Shown one piece after another: positions 21,694 through 31,345 of a stretch of 64,000 nucleotides of DNA. This stretch comes from Mycobacterium sp. IDR2000157661 (GTDB taxonomy: Bacteria > Actinomycetota > Actinomycetes > Mycobacteriales > Mycobacteriaceae), in assembly GCF_022317005.1 (NCBI RefSeq), contig NZ_CP081006.1:1178001-1242000 (forward strand). The letters run 5' to 3'. Made by a program: the position numbers and the translations under genes. Below the pieces are notes generated by a model. It was not told the origin of the DNA. It ran no database searches and saw only the letters and a program-made list of their open reading frames with translations. Position 1 is the first letter of the stretch. Each line of letters starts with the position of its first letter.

Positions 21694-21764
21694 TTTCAAT
21701 AGCTGTTGAAATTATGCCGATGCGGCGTTACGCTGCCGATACAGTAATTCAACAACTGATGAAA
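21694..21764. promoter_or_regulatory. Pair of TetR operators between tetR and permease
   Basis: Site 1 at 21694-21711 reads TTTCAATAGCTGTTGAAA, an 18-base palindrome with one mismatched pair. Site 2 at 21747-21764 reads ATTCAACAACTGATGAAA, a weaker copy with the same TTCAA-N-A-CTG-TGAAA layout. The centres are 53 bases apart, about five helical turns. Site 1 lies next to the tetR start and site 2 just before the permease ATG. Confidence 0.7.
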
Positions 21765-21775
21765 AGGTTCGGCTC

Positions 21776-22786
21776 ATGACCACAGACACGGCTTCGCGGC
21801 CCGCCCAGAACGCCTCACCGCGCCACGAACCGCCCGCATCGATCCGCGCGACCGGCATCGTCATCGTGCTCACCGTCGCCATCGCGATCGTCGCGCTCGC
21901 CTTCGCCCTGCCCGCGGCCAACACCGCCCCGCGCGACGTGCCGATCGGCGCCGCCGGTCCACAGGCGGCCGGCGGCCAGATCGAAGCCATCCTGGACAAG
22001 CAGGCCCCTGACGCGTTCGAGCTCACCTACTACCCCGGCGAGGGGGCGCTGCGCGACGCGATCCGCAACCGCGACGTCTACGGCGGAATCGCGTTCGGCC
22101 CCGAGGGACGCACCCTGTTGATCGCGACCGGCGGTAGCCCGATGGTCGCGGGGATCCTCACCCAGATCGGCAACGGCATCGCCCAGCAGACCGGCACACA
22201 GGTGCGTACCGCAGACCTGGCTCCGCCCACCGCGGAGGATCCCCGCGGCGCCGGGTTGGCCGCCTCGGCACTGCCGATCACGCTGGCCGGCCTGCTTCCG
22301 GTCATCGCGCTGCTGTTCGTGCTCAAGCACGAGGTCTGGACCCGACTGACCGCTGTCGTGGTCTTCTCGGGAGTGGCGGGTCTGACCATTGCGTCGCTGC
22401 TGCGCTGGGTACTCGGCTCCATCGACGCCAACTTCTGGGGAGTCAGCGGCGCACTGACGCTCGGCATCCTGGCCACCGGCGTGACGCTGCTGGGCCTCGG
22501 CTCGCTGTTCGGCCGCGTCGGCCTGGCGCTCGGAGCGGCCACCGCTCTGCTGATCGGCAACCCGCTGTCGGGTCTGACCGGTGCGCCGGAGCTGCTGCCG
22601 AGTGGCTGGGGCGAGTTCGGCCAGTTGCTGCCGCAGGGTGCGGGCGCGACGCTGCTGCGGTCCGCGGCATTCTTCGACGGAGCGGGCGCGACGGCTTCGG
22701 TGGTGGTGCTGACGTGTTGGGCACTCCTGGGAACGGCGCTGGTCGTGCTGGCCGCCCTCGGCAGGCGCAGGGTTATCAGCGCCTGA
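21776..22786 (+). CDS. ABC-2 type permease-like membrane protein
   Basis: Membrane protein of 336 residues. One helix near 25-47 is followed by an outer domain of about 120 residues (AAGPQAAGGQIEAILDKQAPDAF at roughly 62-85), then five or six helices at 155-335. This is the layout of the ABC-2/YhgE-like export permeases, in which the N-terminal helix and outer loop precede the bundle. No ATPase gene is adjacent, so it may act alone or with a distant ATPase. It is regulated by the divergent TetR through two operators. Confidence 0.8.
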   Translation: MTTDTASRPAQNASPRHEPPASIRATGIVIVLTVAIAIVALAFALPAANTAPRDVPIGAAGPQAAGGQIEAILDKQAPDAFELTYYPGEGALRDAIRNRDVYGGIAFGPEGRTLLIATGGSPMVAGILTQIGNGIAQQTGTQVRTADLAPPTAEDPRGAGLAASALPITLAGLLPVIALLFVLKHEVWTRLTAVVVFSGVAGLTIASLLRWVLGSIDANFWGVSGALTLGILATGVTLLGLGSLFGRVGLALGAATALLIGNPLSGLTGAPELLPSGWGEFGQLLPQGAGATLLRSAAFFDGAGATASVVVLTCWALLGTALVVLAALGRRRVISA

Positions 22787-22788
22787 CT

Positions 22789-22802
22789 TACACTCGGGCG
22801 GC
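22789..22802 (+). promoter_or_regulatory. Probable -10 element for flavohemoprotein gene
   Basis: TACACT at 22789-22794, then 8 bases to GTG 22803. There is no Shine-Dalgarno sequence, so a leaderless or near-leaderless transcript is likely. The element overlaps the end of the permease gene region, so the gene can be expressed apart from it. Confidence 0.4.
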
Positions 22803-23969
22803 GTGGGACTCGACGACCGTGGCGCGCTGCGCATGCTGCGCGACGCGGTCGATCCCGCGCTCGGCTCCGACGAGGTGATCCGTCGCTTCTACACACGATG
22901 GTTCGCCATCGACACGTCGGTGCGCGACCTCTTTCCGCCCGACATGGCCGCCCAGCGCACCGCGTTCGCCCACGCCCTCACCTACGTGTTGGGCGAGTTG
23001 GTGGCCCAGCGGGCGCAGGAGCCGGTGTCCTTCCTCGCCCAGCTCGGTCGCGACCACCGCAAATACGGTGTGACAGAGCGGCATTACGACAGCATGCAGG
23101 ATGCGCTGTACCACTCGCTGCGCATCGAACTCGCCGACAGCTGGGACGACAAGCTCGCCGAGGCCACCAACGACGCCGTCGCCCTGATGGTCGGGGTGAT
23201 GCGGGGCGCCGCCGAGGCCGAGCAGGGCCCGCCGTTCTGCGACGGCACTGTGATCGAGCACATCCGCGCCACCCGCGACGTGTCGGTGGTCCGCCTGCAG
23301 TTGGACCACCCGCTGGTCTACCACCCCGGTCAGTACGTCACGGTTCAGGTGCCGCAGTGGCCCCGCCGCTGGCGATATCTGAGCCCGTCGATTCCGGCCG
23401 ACGACCAGGGCGCGGTGGAGTTCCACATCCGCTCGGTAACCGGCGGAATGGTCAGCCCGGCGATCGTCGGCGAGACCAGGGCGGGCGACCGGTGGCGGCT
23501 GTCGAACCCGCACGGCGGTCTGCACGTCGACCGCGACGGCGGTGACGTGCTGATGGTCGCTGGAAGCACCGGCCTGGCGCCGTTGCGGACGTTGATCATG
23601 GACCTCACCCGGTTCGCGGTGAACCCACGGGTGCACCTGTTCTTCGGTGGCCGCTACCCGTGCGAGCTCTACGATCTGCACACGCTCTGGCAGATCGCGT
23701 CGCAGAACCCGTGGCTGTCGGTCACCCCGGTGTCGGAGTACAACATCGACCCGCCGTGGGCGGCCGACTATCCCGACGTCCAACCGCCGCGCGGCCTGCA
23801 CGTGCGGCAGACCGGAACGCTCGCTGAAGTGGTGACGCGTTACGGCAACTGGGGTGATCGCCAGATCCTGGTGTGCGGTGGTCCGGACATGGTGACCGCC
23901 ACCAGGGACGCGCTGATCGCCAAAGGCGCGCCGGCCGAGCGGATCCAGCACGATCCGCTGGCAAGCTGA
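22803..23969 (+). CDS. Flavohemoprotein (globin-FAD-NAD, Rv0385-like)
   Basis: 388 residues. A globin domain spans 1-140, with proximal His85 in DHRKYGV, and is followed by an FAD/NAD reductase module. The FAD motif is RRWRYLSPS and the NAD motif is VAGSTGLAPLRTL, with CGGPDMV near the end. Classical flavohemoglobins turn NO and O2 into nitrate. Rv0385-type (type II) proteins differ in their heme pocket and flavin site and are reported to oxidise D-lactate. The gene neighbours the clpB region as in M. tuberculosis. Confidence 0.88.
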   Translation: MGLDDRGALRMLRDAVDPALGSDEVIRRFYTRWFAIDTSVRDLFPPDMAAQRTAFAHALTYVLGELVAQRAQEPVSFLAQLGRDHRKYGVTERHYDSMQDALYHSLRIELADSWDDKLAEATNDAVALMVGVMRGAAEAEQGPPFCDGTVIEHIRATRDVSVVRLQLDHPLVYHPGQYVTVQVPQWPRRWRYLSPSIPADDQGAVEFHIRSVTGGMVSPAIVGETRAGDRWRLSNPHGGLHVDRDGGDVLMVAGSTGLAPLRTLIMDLTRFAVNPRVHLFFGGRYPCELYDLHTLWQIASQNPWLSVTPVSEYNIDPPWAADYPDVQPPRGLHVRQTGTLAEVVTRYGNWGDRQILVCGGPDMVTATRDALIAKGAPAERIQHDPLAS

Positions 23970-23990
23970 GCGCCGCCACCGCGGTTTCTT

Positions 23991-23996
23991 TACACT
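23991..23996 (+). promoter_or_regulatory. Probable -10 element before the broken dehydrogenase
   Basis: TACACT at 23991-23996 with a good Shine-Dalgarno GGAGAG at 24021-24026 ahead of ATG 24029. The promoter and ribosome site look intact although the gene is not. Confidence 0.35.
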
Positions 23997-24028
23997 TCGA
24001 CCGAGATCACCGGCCGTCGAGGAGAGCC

Positions 24029-24779
24029 ATGGCCAAGATGCGGGCCGCACGCATGCACGGTTACCAGCAACCCCTGCGGCTCGAAGAGATTCCGATCCCC
24101 GACATCGAGCCGAATCAGGTCCTGGTGAAGGTTGGCGGGGCAGGCATGTGCCGCACCGACTTTCAGCTCATCGACGGCTACTTCGGCACCGACATGCCGT
24201 TGCCGGCAACGCCCGGGCACGAGATCGCGGGCGCCGGGGACGACGTTGGCGGTGATGGGCATCGGCGGTCTGGGCGCCTACGGGGTCCAGTACGCCAAGC
24301 TCCTGGGCGGAGGTGCGACCGTGGTCGCGTTCGGCCGCAACGACGAGAAACTAGCGTTGGCAACGCAGAACGGCGCCGACCACACGATCAACATTCGCGG
24401 CAAGTCCGACGACCAGATCCGCGACGAGCTCGAGCAGGCGACCGAGAGCCGCGAACTCGACGCAGTCATCGAGTGTGCCGGTGCCGAGGAGAGCATGCGA
24501 TTGGCCTTCTCCCTGCTGGCGACCGAGGGCGCCGTCGCGTCGGTGGGGCTCGTCGGCAACCGGGTGGACATCTCGCTGTTTCCGTTGGTCAGCCGCGAGT
24601 ACTCCCTCTTCGGATCGTTCTGGGGCAACTACAACGACCTCACCGAAGTGGTGGCACTCGCCGGGGCCGGCAAGATCAAGGACTCGGTCACCCCGGTCCG
24701 ATTCGAGGAGGTCAACGACCACATCGAGGCCCTCGGCCGCGGCGACTTCATCGGTCGCGCGGTGATCGTCTACGACTAG
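24029..24779 (+). pseudogene. Zinc-type alcohol dehydrogenase, internal deletion and frameshift
   Basis: The start is intact (ATG 24029, MAKMRAARMHGYQQPL...) and reads through the catalytic zinc segment GAGMCRTDFQLIDGYF and PATPGHEIAGAGDDVG to about 24245. The Rossmann part then continues in a different frame (VMGIGGLGAYGVQYAK) to the stop at 24777-24779. Intact members have ~345 residues; about 100 residues, including the structural zinc loop, are missing between these blocks. The join changes frame, so no full enzyme can be made. A single deletion explains both faults. Confidence 0.85.
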
Positions 24780-24871
24780 AGCTCATTACTTGACGCCGAG
24801 AGTGCAATGAGGGCTGTAAATTCCAGCTCAGCACAACCGTGTGTGCGCCATCGGCGGTAGCTTGGGTAACC

Positions 24872-25768
24872 ATGGTTGACCGCGTCGTGCTGCAGGATCC
24901 ATCCTCGTCGGTGACGGCGACCTTCGCGCCGTCGGCAGGCATGATCGGCACGTCGCTGTCGGACGGCGGCGACGAGCTACTTGGCCAACGGCGCGGACTG
25001 GACGCCTACATCGCGGACGGCAAGACCATGGGCATCCCGATCCTCTACCCGTGGGCGAACCGACTGAGCGGCAACGGCTATGAGGTCGACGGCGCCGTCG
25101 TGACCCTGACACCCGGCCGCGGGGGCGTGCGCACCGACCCGCACGGGGCGCCGATGCACGGCGTGCTGGCGGCCTATTCCGGTTGGCTGGTGACCGAGCG
25201 CTCCGACAACACTCTGACGGCGGTCCTCGACTTCTCGGGTGCACCACAGCTGCTGGCGGTGTTCCCCTTTCCCCATCTGCTGATCCAGTCGGCGACACTC
25301 GCCGACCGCACGCTGACGATCGCGACGACGGTGCGACCCACGACGTCGGCTCCGGTGCCCATGTGCTTCGGCTACCACCCGTACCTGACGTTGCCGGGTG
25401 TGCCGCGTGAGGACTGGGTGCTGACGACGCCGGCGATGCGCCATCTGCCGGTCGACGACAACGGCATTCCGACCGGTGAGCAATCGCAATGGGAGGCTTC
25501 GACGAATCAACTCGGCTCGACGGTGTACGACGACGGCTTCGACCGGGTGCCCGAAGGAGCGGTGTTCACCCTCGCCGGCGGTGGCCGACGCATCGATGTG
25601 ACCTATGAGAAGGGTTATCCGGCAGCGCAACTGTTCGCGCCGGCCAATGACGCCGTCATCGGCATCGAGCCGATGACCGCGCCGACGGATTCACTGCGGC
25701 GGGGCGGATTTCGGTATGCGATGCCCGGAACGCCGGAGACGGCGCGCTTCTCGATCCGGGTGAGCTAA
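24872..25768 (+). CDS. Aldose 1-epimerase family protein
   Basis: Galactose mutarotase-like fold, 298 residues. Visible marks are PILYPWANRLSGNGYEVDG (sugar pocket Arg), MHGVLAAYSGW (catalytic His), FGYHPYLTLPG (second His), and the late catalytic Glu in VIGIEPMTAP. It may act on a hexose or hexose phosphate anomer; the exact substrate is unknown. TAGCTT at 24858-24863 sits 8 bases before ATG 24872. Its stop overlaps the hspR stop by 4 bases on the opposite strand. Confidence 0.9.
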   Translation: MVDRVVLQDPSSSVTATFAPSAGMIGTSLSDGGDELLGQRRGLDAYIADGKTMGIPILYPWANRLSGNGYEVDGAVVTLTPGRGGVRTDPHGAPMHGVLAAYSGWLVTERSDNTLTAVLDFSGAPQLLAVFPFPHLLIQSATLADRTLTIATTVRPTTSAPVPMCFGYHPYLTLPGVPREDWVLTTPAMRHLPVDDNGIPTGEQSQWEASTNQLGSTVYDDGFDRVPEGAVFTLAGGGRRIDVTYEKGYPAAQLFAPANDAVIGIEPMTAPTDSLRRGGFRYAMPGTPETARFSIRVS

Positions 25769-26133
25769 CGCTTGTTGCGCGGCTGCCACACCACCAGGGC
25801 GGTGCTCTTGGCGCGAGGCTGCGACCGCAACGCCTCCACCTCCTGGGTCAATTCGCGAACCCGTGCCTGCAGCGCGTCGACCTGATTGGTCAGCTCGATA
25901 ATGCGCTTGATGCCGGCGAGGTTGACGCCCTCGTCCTGGGACAGTCGCTGCACCTCGCGCAGCAGGTCGACGTCCTTCTGCGAATAGCGCCTACCGCCAC
26001 CCGAGGTGCGTTGCGGGCGGACCAGTCCCAGCCGGTCATACGTGCGCAGCGTCTGAGCGTGCATGCCGGCCAGTTCGGCGGCCACCGAGATCAGGAAGGT
26101 GCGCGCATCGTCACCGGACCGTCTGGCAGCCAT
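25765..26133 (-). CDS. hspR: Heat-shock repressor HspR (MerR family)
   Basis: MerR-type repressor of 122 residues that binds HAIR boxes and uses DnaK as co-repressor. The HTH is at about 12-45 (FLISVAAELAGMHAQTLRTY, then RLGLVRP), with RRYSQKDVDLL and a coiled coil to about 105 (NQVDALQARVRELTQEVEAL). The start is ATG 26133 (MAARRSGDD), the last link of a chain of mini-cistrons joined by TGATG overlaps from dnaJ. As last gene of dnaK-grpE-dnaJ-hspR it closes a feedback loop. Two HspR boxes lie upstream of dnaK. Confidence 0.95.
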   Translation of the reverse strand: MAARRSGDDARTFLISVAAELAGMHAQTLRTYDRLGLVRPQRTSGGGRRYSQKDVDLLREVQRLSQDEGVNLAGIKRIIELTNQVDALQARVRELTQEVEALRSQPRAKSTALVVWQPRNKR

Positions 26134-26165
26134 CAGGACCCTCGCTTCTTCGCGCAAGCGCTCAT
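26133..26165 (-). CDS. Mini-cistron 3, 10 aa, coupled to hspR start
   Basis: Reads [10 protein letters not shown]; the last residue differs because of the two changed bases in this unit. Its TGA shares the A of the hspR ATG at 26133, so translation of hspR is expected to depend on termination here. Confidence 0.45.
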   Translation of the reverse strand: MSACAKKRGS

Positions 26166-26197
26166 CAGGGTCCTCGCTTCTTCGCGCAAGCGCTCAT
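26165..26197 (-). CDS. Mini-cistron 2, 10 aa
   Basis: Reads [10 protein letters not shown], identical to mini-cistron 1, with ATG overlapping the previous TGA by one base and its own TGA overlapping the next ATG. Same inferred coupling role. Confidence 0.45.
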   Translation of the reverse strand: MSACAKKRGP

Positions 26198-26229
26198 CAG
26201 GGTCCTCGCTTCTTCGCGCAAGCGCTCAT
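26197..26229 (-). CDS. Mini-cistron 1, 10 aa, coupled to dnaJ stop
   Basis: Reads [10 protein letters not shown] then TGA. The ATG shares one base with the dnaJ stop (TGATG). A GCGAGGA stretch near its end can serve as ribosome site for the next start. Likely role: pass terminating ribosomes from dnaJ to hspR; a peptide function is not implied. Confidence 0.45.
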   Translation of the reverse strand: MSACAKKRGP

Positions 26230-27398
26230 CAGGCACCCGCCCAGCCGGCCCGCGGGTCGAAGCCACTGGCCCGCTCCGCCTTCGCGTAGGCCTCCAGCGC
26301 CTCGGCCGCCTCGCCCTCCAACTTCGGCGGCACCGCCACCTTCACCGTCACCAGCAAGTCACCGTGGCCGCCCGAACGCTTGGGGACGCCTCGTCCGCGC
26401 ACCCGCAGGATCCGGCCGTCGGAGGTGCCCTTGGGCACCCGCACGCCGACCTTGCCCTCCAATGTCGGCACGGAAAGCGTTGTGCCGAGCGCCAACTCGT
26501 GGAAGGCGACCGGAACGGTGACGGTGAGATCGTCACCATCCCGGCCGAACACCTTGTCGGGGCGTACATGCACGGTGACGTACAGGTCACCGGACGGCGC
26601 GCCACGCAACCCCGCCTCGCCCTGACCGGCCAACCGGATGCGCTGACCGTCCTCGACACCCGGCGGGATCCGCACGTTGATGGTGCGGGTGCGGGTGGTC
26701 ACCCCGGTGCCTTTGCACTCCTGGCACGGGTGCTCGATGATCGATCCACTGCCCCGGCATTCGGTGCACGGCTCAGAGAACCCGAAAGCGCCCTGATTGC
26801 GATTGATCACCCCGGACCCGTTGCAGTTCGGGCAGACCTTCGGGCTGGTGCCCGGGCGGGCGCCGCTGCCATGGCAATTCGTACACGGTGCCGGGCTGGT
26901 CAGCCGAAGCGGCATCGCCACGCCCTTGGTGGCCTCGAGGAACGACAACTCGGTCTCGGTCTCGAGGTCGTTGCCGCGACGGGGCCGGCTGGCCCGCGGC
27001 TGTTGCGCACCGCGGCCGAAGAGGCCGCCGAACAGATCACCGATGTTGGCGCCGCCGGTCTGCCCGGCGGCATCGAACAGATCGTTCAGGTTGAACTCGG
27101 CGCCGTCCCCACCGAATCCGCCGAAACCGCCACCGCCGCCGCTGAATCGGCCACGGCCGAAACCACCGTTGGCGAACAGCCGCCTGGTCTCGTCGTACTC
27201 CTTGCGCTTGGCCTCGTCGGACAGCACGCTGTACGCCTCGGAGACGGCCTTGAACCGCTCGGCTCCGGAAGGGTTCTTGTCCGGGTGCAGCTCGGAGGCC
27301 AGCTTGCGGTACGCCGCCTTGATGTCCTTGGCGCTGGCATCAGAGGAGACGCCGAGCTCCTTGTAGAAGTCCTTCTCGACCCATTCGCGCTGGGCCAT
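26229..27398 (-). CDS. dnaJ: Co-chaperone DnaJ (DnaJ1 type)
   Basis: Hsp40 that stimulates DnaK ATPase. It has 389 residues: J domain 10-75 with HPD at 38-40, a long Gly/Phe region ([17 protein letters not shown]), then four zinc motifs ([32 protein letters not shown]) and the C-terminal substrate domains. The ribosome site AGGAGG lies upstream of ATG 27398. It is third in the dnaK operon, 24 bases after grpE. Its stop TGA is the first link in the repeat chain that leads to hspR. Confidence 0.97.
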   Translation of the reverse strand: MAQREWVEKDFYKELGVSSDASAKDIKAAYRKLASELHPDKNPSGAERFKAVSEAYSVLSDEAKRKEYDETRRLFANGGFGRGRFSGGGGGFGGFGGDGAEFNLNDLFDAAGQTGGANIGDLFGGLFGRGAQQPRASRPRRGNDLETETELSFLEATKGVAMPLRLTSPAPCTNCHGSGARPGTSPKVCPNCNGSGVINRNQGAFGFSEPCTECRGSGSIIEHPCQECKGTGVTTRTRTINVRIPPGVEDGQRIRLAGQGEAGLRGAPSGDLYVTVHVRPDKVFGRDGDDLTVTVPVAFHELALGTTLSVPTLEGKVGVRVPKGTSDGRILRVRGRGVPKRSGGHGDLLVTVKVAVPPKLEGEAAEALEAYAKAERASGFDPRAGWAGA

Positions 27399-27422
27399 GC
27401 CGCGTCACCTCCTCACCTTCCA

Positions 27423-28054
27423 CTAGACGTTGTCTGATTCTGCGGCCTCGGGTGCCGACTCGCCCTGGTTATCGGTCGTGTCCTGCTCACCGGGGGCATC
27501 GGGCACCGTGTCGACGACGCCCACCAGGGCATGGCGCACTACCTGCTCACCGACCTTGTAACCCCGTCGCATCACGGTGCCGACGATCGGGTGGGTGCCC
27601 TCGCCCTCGTGCTGCACCGCCTCGTGCAGTGCCGGGTCGAAGTCGTCACCCTCGTCACCGAACGGCACAAGGCCGAGGCCCTCGAGCACGTTGACGAGCT
27701 TGTCGGCAACGGCCTTGAGCGGCCCCGATTCCAGGTCACCGTGGCTGCGGGCGCGGTCGAGATCGTCGAGCACCGGCAGCAGCGCCGTGATGACCGACGC
27801 CTTGGCCCGGTCACTCGCCATCTGCTGGTCGCGCAGGGCGCGCTTTCGATAGTTGGTGAAGTCGGCCTGCACACGCTGCAGATCGGCCAGCAGTTCGGAG
27901 GCCTTGTCGGACTCCTCCGGGCTCTCCCCGACGAACTCCCCCGGCGCCGGCCCGCTGGGGGCCGGCCCGGAGCCTGCTTCTCTCACTGCACCGGTGACCG
28001 GATCGATGCGCCGTTTGTCGGTGACGGTCACCGGCTCGTGCGGATCGTTTCCCG

Positions 28055-28058
<4 letters not shown>
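27423..28058 (-). CDS. grpE: Nucleotide exchange factor GrpE
   Basis: Releases ADP from DnaK. It has 211 residues: a disordered N-terminal ~55, a long coiled coil at about 55-100 ([20 protein letters not shown]), then the beta-domain [21 protein letters not shown] and [18 protein letters not shown], both family signatures. The acidic tail [18 protein letters not shown] is typical of mycobacteria. GTG 28058 overlaps the dnaK stop as GTGA. Confidence 0.97.
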
Positions 28059-29929
<1,871 letters not shown>

Positions 29930-29960
29930 GTTGGTTCCTCCTGGATAGTCTTACTAGGGG

Positions 29961-30036
29961 TCTGAGTGCACCGCACTCAAGACTGCGCCGTCAGACCTTA
30001 ACCTGTCAACCCAGACTTGAGTCTGATGCACTCAAG
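29961..30036 (-). promoter_or_regulatory. Two HspR (HAIR) operators upstream of dnaK
   Basis: Box A: TCTGAGT (29961-29967), 7 bases, ACTCAAG (29975-29981); two mismatches in the left arm. Box B: CTTGAGT (30016-30022), 7 bases, ACTCAAG (30030-30036); a perfect match to CTTGAGT-N7-ACTCAAG. The centres are 55 bases apart. Box A lies 32 bases before the dnaK ATG and box B further upstream. Confidence 0.88.
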
Positions 30037-30146
30037 TGTCGTAGGGTTAACGGCGCTTCCCCCCGATTTGTTCCCAGGCGCGGCCCGCCACTTCGAGGCC
30101 CTTCGGCCCTACGGGCCCGACGGAGCCGCGTTCCAGAATTCGAGTC

Positions 30147-30617
30147 ATGACGACTTCATACGGAATCGGCCCGGCGGCAGGGCAGTACGACAGCGACGAG
30201 AGCGACCAGCTCTCGGCCGAGGACACCCTGATCGACCGCGGCGTCGACGATCTCCTCGACGAGGGCTTCTCGCCGCCCGAACGGCTCTGGGCGCGAGGCG
30301 CTTTCACGTCGTCAGAGGGTATGGACGAGATTCTCGCCGAGGAGGAGCCCGATCCGGCCGCCCGGCTCGACATGCTTCTCGACGAGGCCGAGCAGGACCT
30401 CTCCGACTACGCCGAGCGGGAGGCCGAGTTTCCCGAGCACAACGAGGTAGGCCGGAGGCGCGCGGGCCGGCTGGTCGCACCCGACATGGGCTTCGACGAG
30501 GACGACGAAGACGAGCTGGTCGCCGGTGACGTCGGTATCAGCGGGGGCGCCGCCTCGGCAGAGGAAGCCGCAATGCACATCATCGAAGACGACGACGAGG
30601 ACGAACTCGAGGACTGA
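30147..30617 (+). CDS. DUF5709 family protein, acidic
   Basis: Conserved actinobacterial protein of 156 residues, function unknown. It is strongly acidic, with runs of Asp/Glu near the end (FDEDDEDELV, EDDDEDELED) and motifs typical of this family: QLSAEDTLIDRGVDD, LDEGFSPPERLW, GRLVAPD. It lacks Cys, a signal peptide or a membrane helix and is likely partly disordered. It is divergent from dnaK across the HspR boxes, so it may share heat-shock control; that is inference from spacing only. Confidence 0.83.
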   Translation: MTTSYGIGPAAGQYDSDESDQLSAEDTLIDRGVDDLLDEGFSPPERLWARGAFTSSEGMDEILAEEEPDPAARLDMLLDEAEQDLSDYAEREAEFPEHNEVGRRRAGRLVAPDMGFDEDDEDELVAGDVGISGGAASAEEAAMHIIEDDDEDELED

Positions 30618-30685
30618 TCCGCCGAGTGCAGAAATCGGGGCAGGATTGACACCGAACCCCGCCACGCGATGGCAGAATCGCCGCA

Positions 30686-31309
30686 ATGAGTGCAGCTCAG
30701 CGTGAACGCGCCGCCCTGGTGACCACCATGCGCGAGGTCGGTGCGCATGCCCCCACGCTGTGCGGGGACTGGACCACCCGCGATCTCGCTGCCCATCTGG
30801 TGGTACGCGAGCGCAGGCTCGACGCGGCGCCGGGCATCGCGATCCCGGCGCTGGCCGGCTATACCGACAAGGTTCAGCGCCAAACGGCCGCCTCCTCGCA
30901 GTACGACGACCTGCTCGACAAGATCGCCTCGGGGCCGCCGGTGTTCTCACCGTTCAAGCTGCTCGACCCGGTCGCCAACATGGGCGAGATGTACATCCAT
31001 CACGAGGATGTGCGCCGGGCGCAACCAGATTGGGAGCCGCGGCCCCTCGACGACTCGACGGTCAAGGCCCTCGGCCGCTCGCTTCCGCTGATGGCGCGAC
31101 TGACCATGGCGAAAGCGCCGGCACGGGTGACCCTGCGGAACCCGCAGGGCCGCGATGTGGCCACGGTCGGGAAGGGACAGCCAGTGATGGTCACCGGCGA
31201 GTTGCAGGAGCTGCTGCTGTTCATCTCAGGGCGCGACGCCGTGCGCCTCGACTTCGAGGGCGACCCGGCCGCCGTCGAGGCCGTGCGCGCCAACCGGCGA
31301 GGCCTCTAG
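30686..31309 (+). CDS. TIGR03085-type mycothiol-dependent DinB-like protein
   Basis: DinB/maleylpyruvate-isomerase-like fold of 207 residues; such proteins use a metal and often mycothiol, the actinobacterial thiol. Metal ligands are suggested by His in LAAHLVVRERR and HH in MYIHHEDVRRAQ, the usual first and second sites. The enzyme's substrate is unknown. ATG 30686 follows the DUF5709 stop by 68 bases. Its C-terminal part is an SCP2-like or beta-rich domain (RVTLRNPQGRDVATVG). Confidence 0.85.
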   Translation: MSAAQRERAALVTTMREVGAHAPTLCGDWTTRDLAAHLVVRERRLDAAPGIAIPALAGYTDKVQRQTAASSQYDDLLDKIASGPPVFSPFKLLDPVANMGEMYIHHEDVRRAQPDWEPRPLDDSTVKALGRSLPLMARLTMAKAPARVTLRNPQGRDVATVGKGQPVMVTGELQELLLFISGRDAVRLDFEGDPAAVEAVRANRRGL

Positions 31310-31345
31310 CACGCCCGTGTCGGTGCCCGGTGGCACACTGCACAT

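Larger units (their letters stand above)
26131..26226 (-). repeat. Three tandem 32-bp repeats between dnaJ and hspR
   Basis: Units at 26131-26162, 26163-26194 and 26195-26226, each exactly 32 bp. Units 2 and 3 are identical; unit 1 differs at two adjacent bases. Read on the minus strand, each unit carries GCGAGG, a ribosome-site-like stretch, followed by TGATG. Each therefore holds a complete 10-codon frame whose TGA shares its A with the next ATG. The chain begins in the dnaJ stop (TGATG at 26231-26227) and ends in the hspR ATG (26135-26131). Each unit can also fold: CGCTT pairs with AAGCG. It resembles MIRU elements, which also link operon genes through overlapping start and stop codons, but is shorter. 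Confidence 0.95.

Noticed and set aside
24788..24821. TTGACG and TAAATT as a promoter for the epimerase gene.
   Set aside because: The spacing is about 21 bases, too long for a normal -35/-10 pair; TAGCTT nearer the start fits better.
26131..26226. CRISPR-like repeat array.
   Set aside because: The repeats are directly adjacent with no spacers, and no cas genes are in the window.
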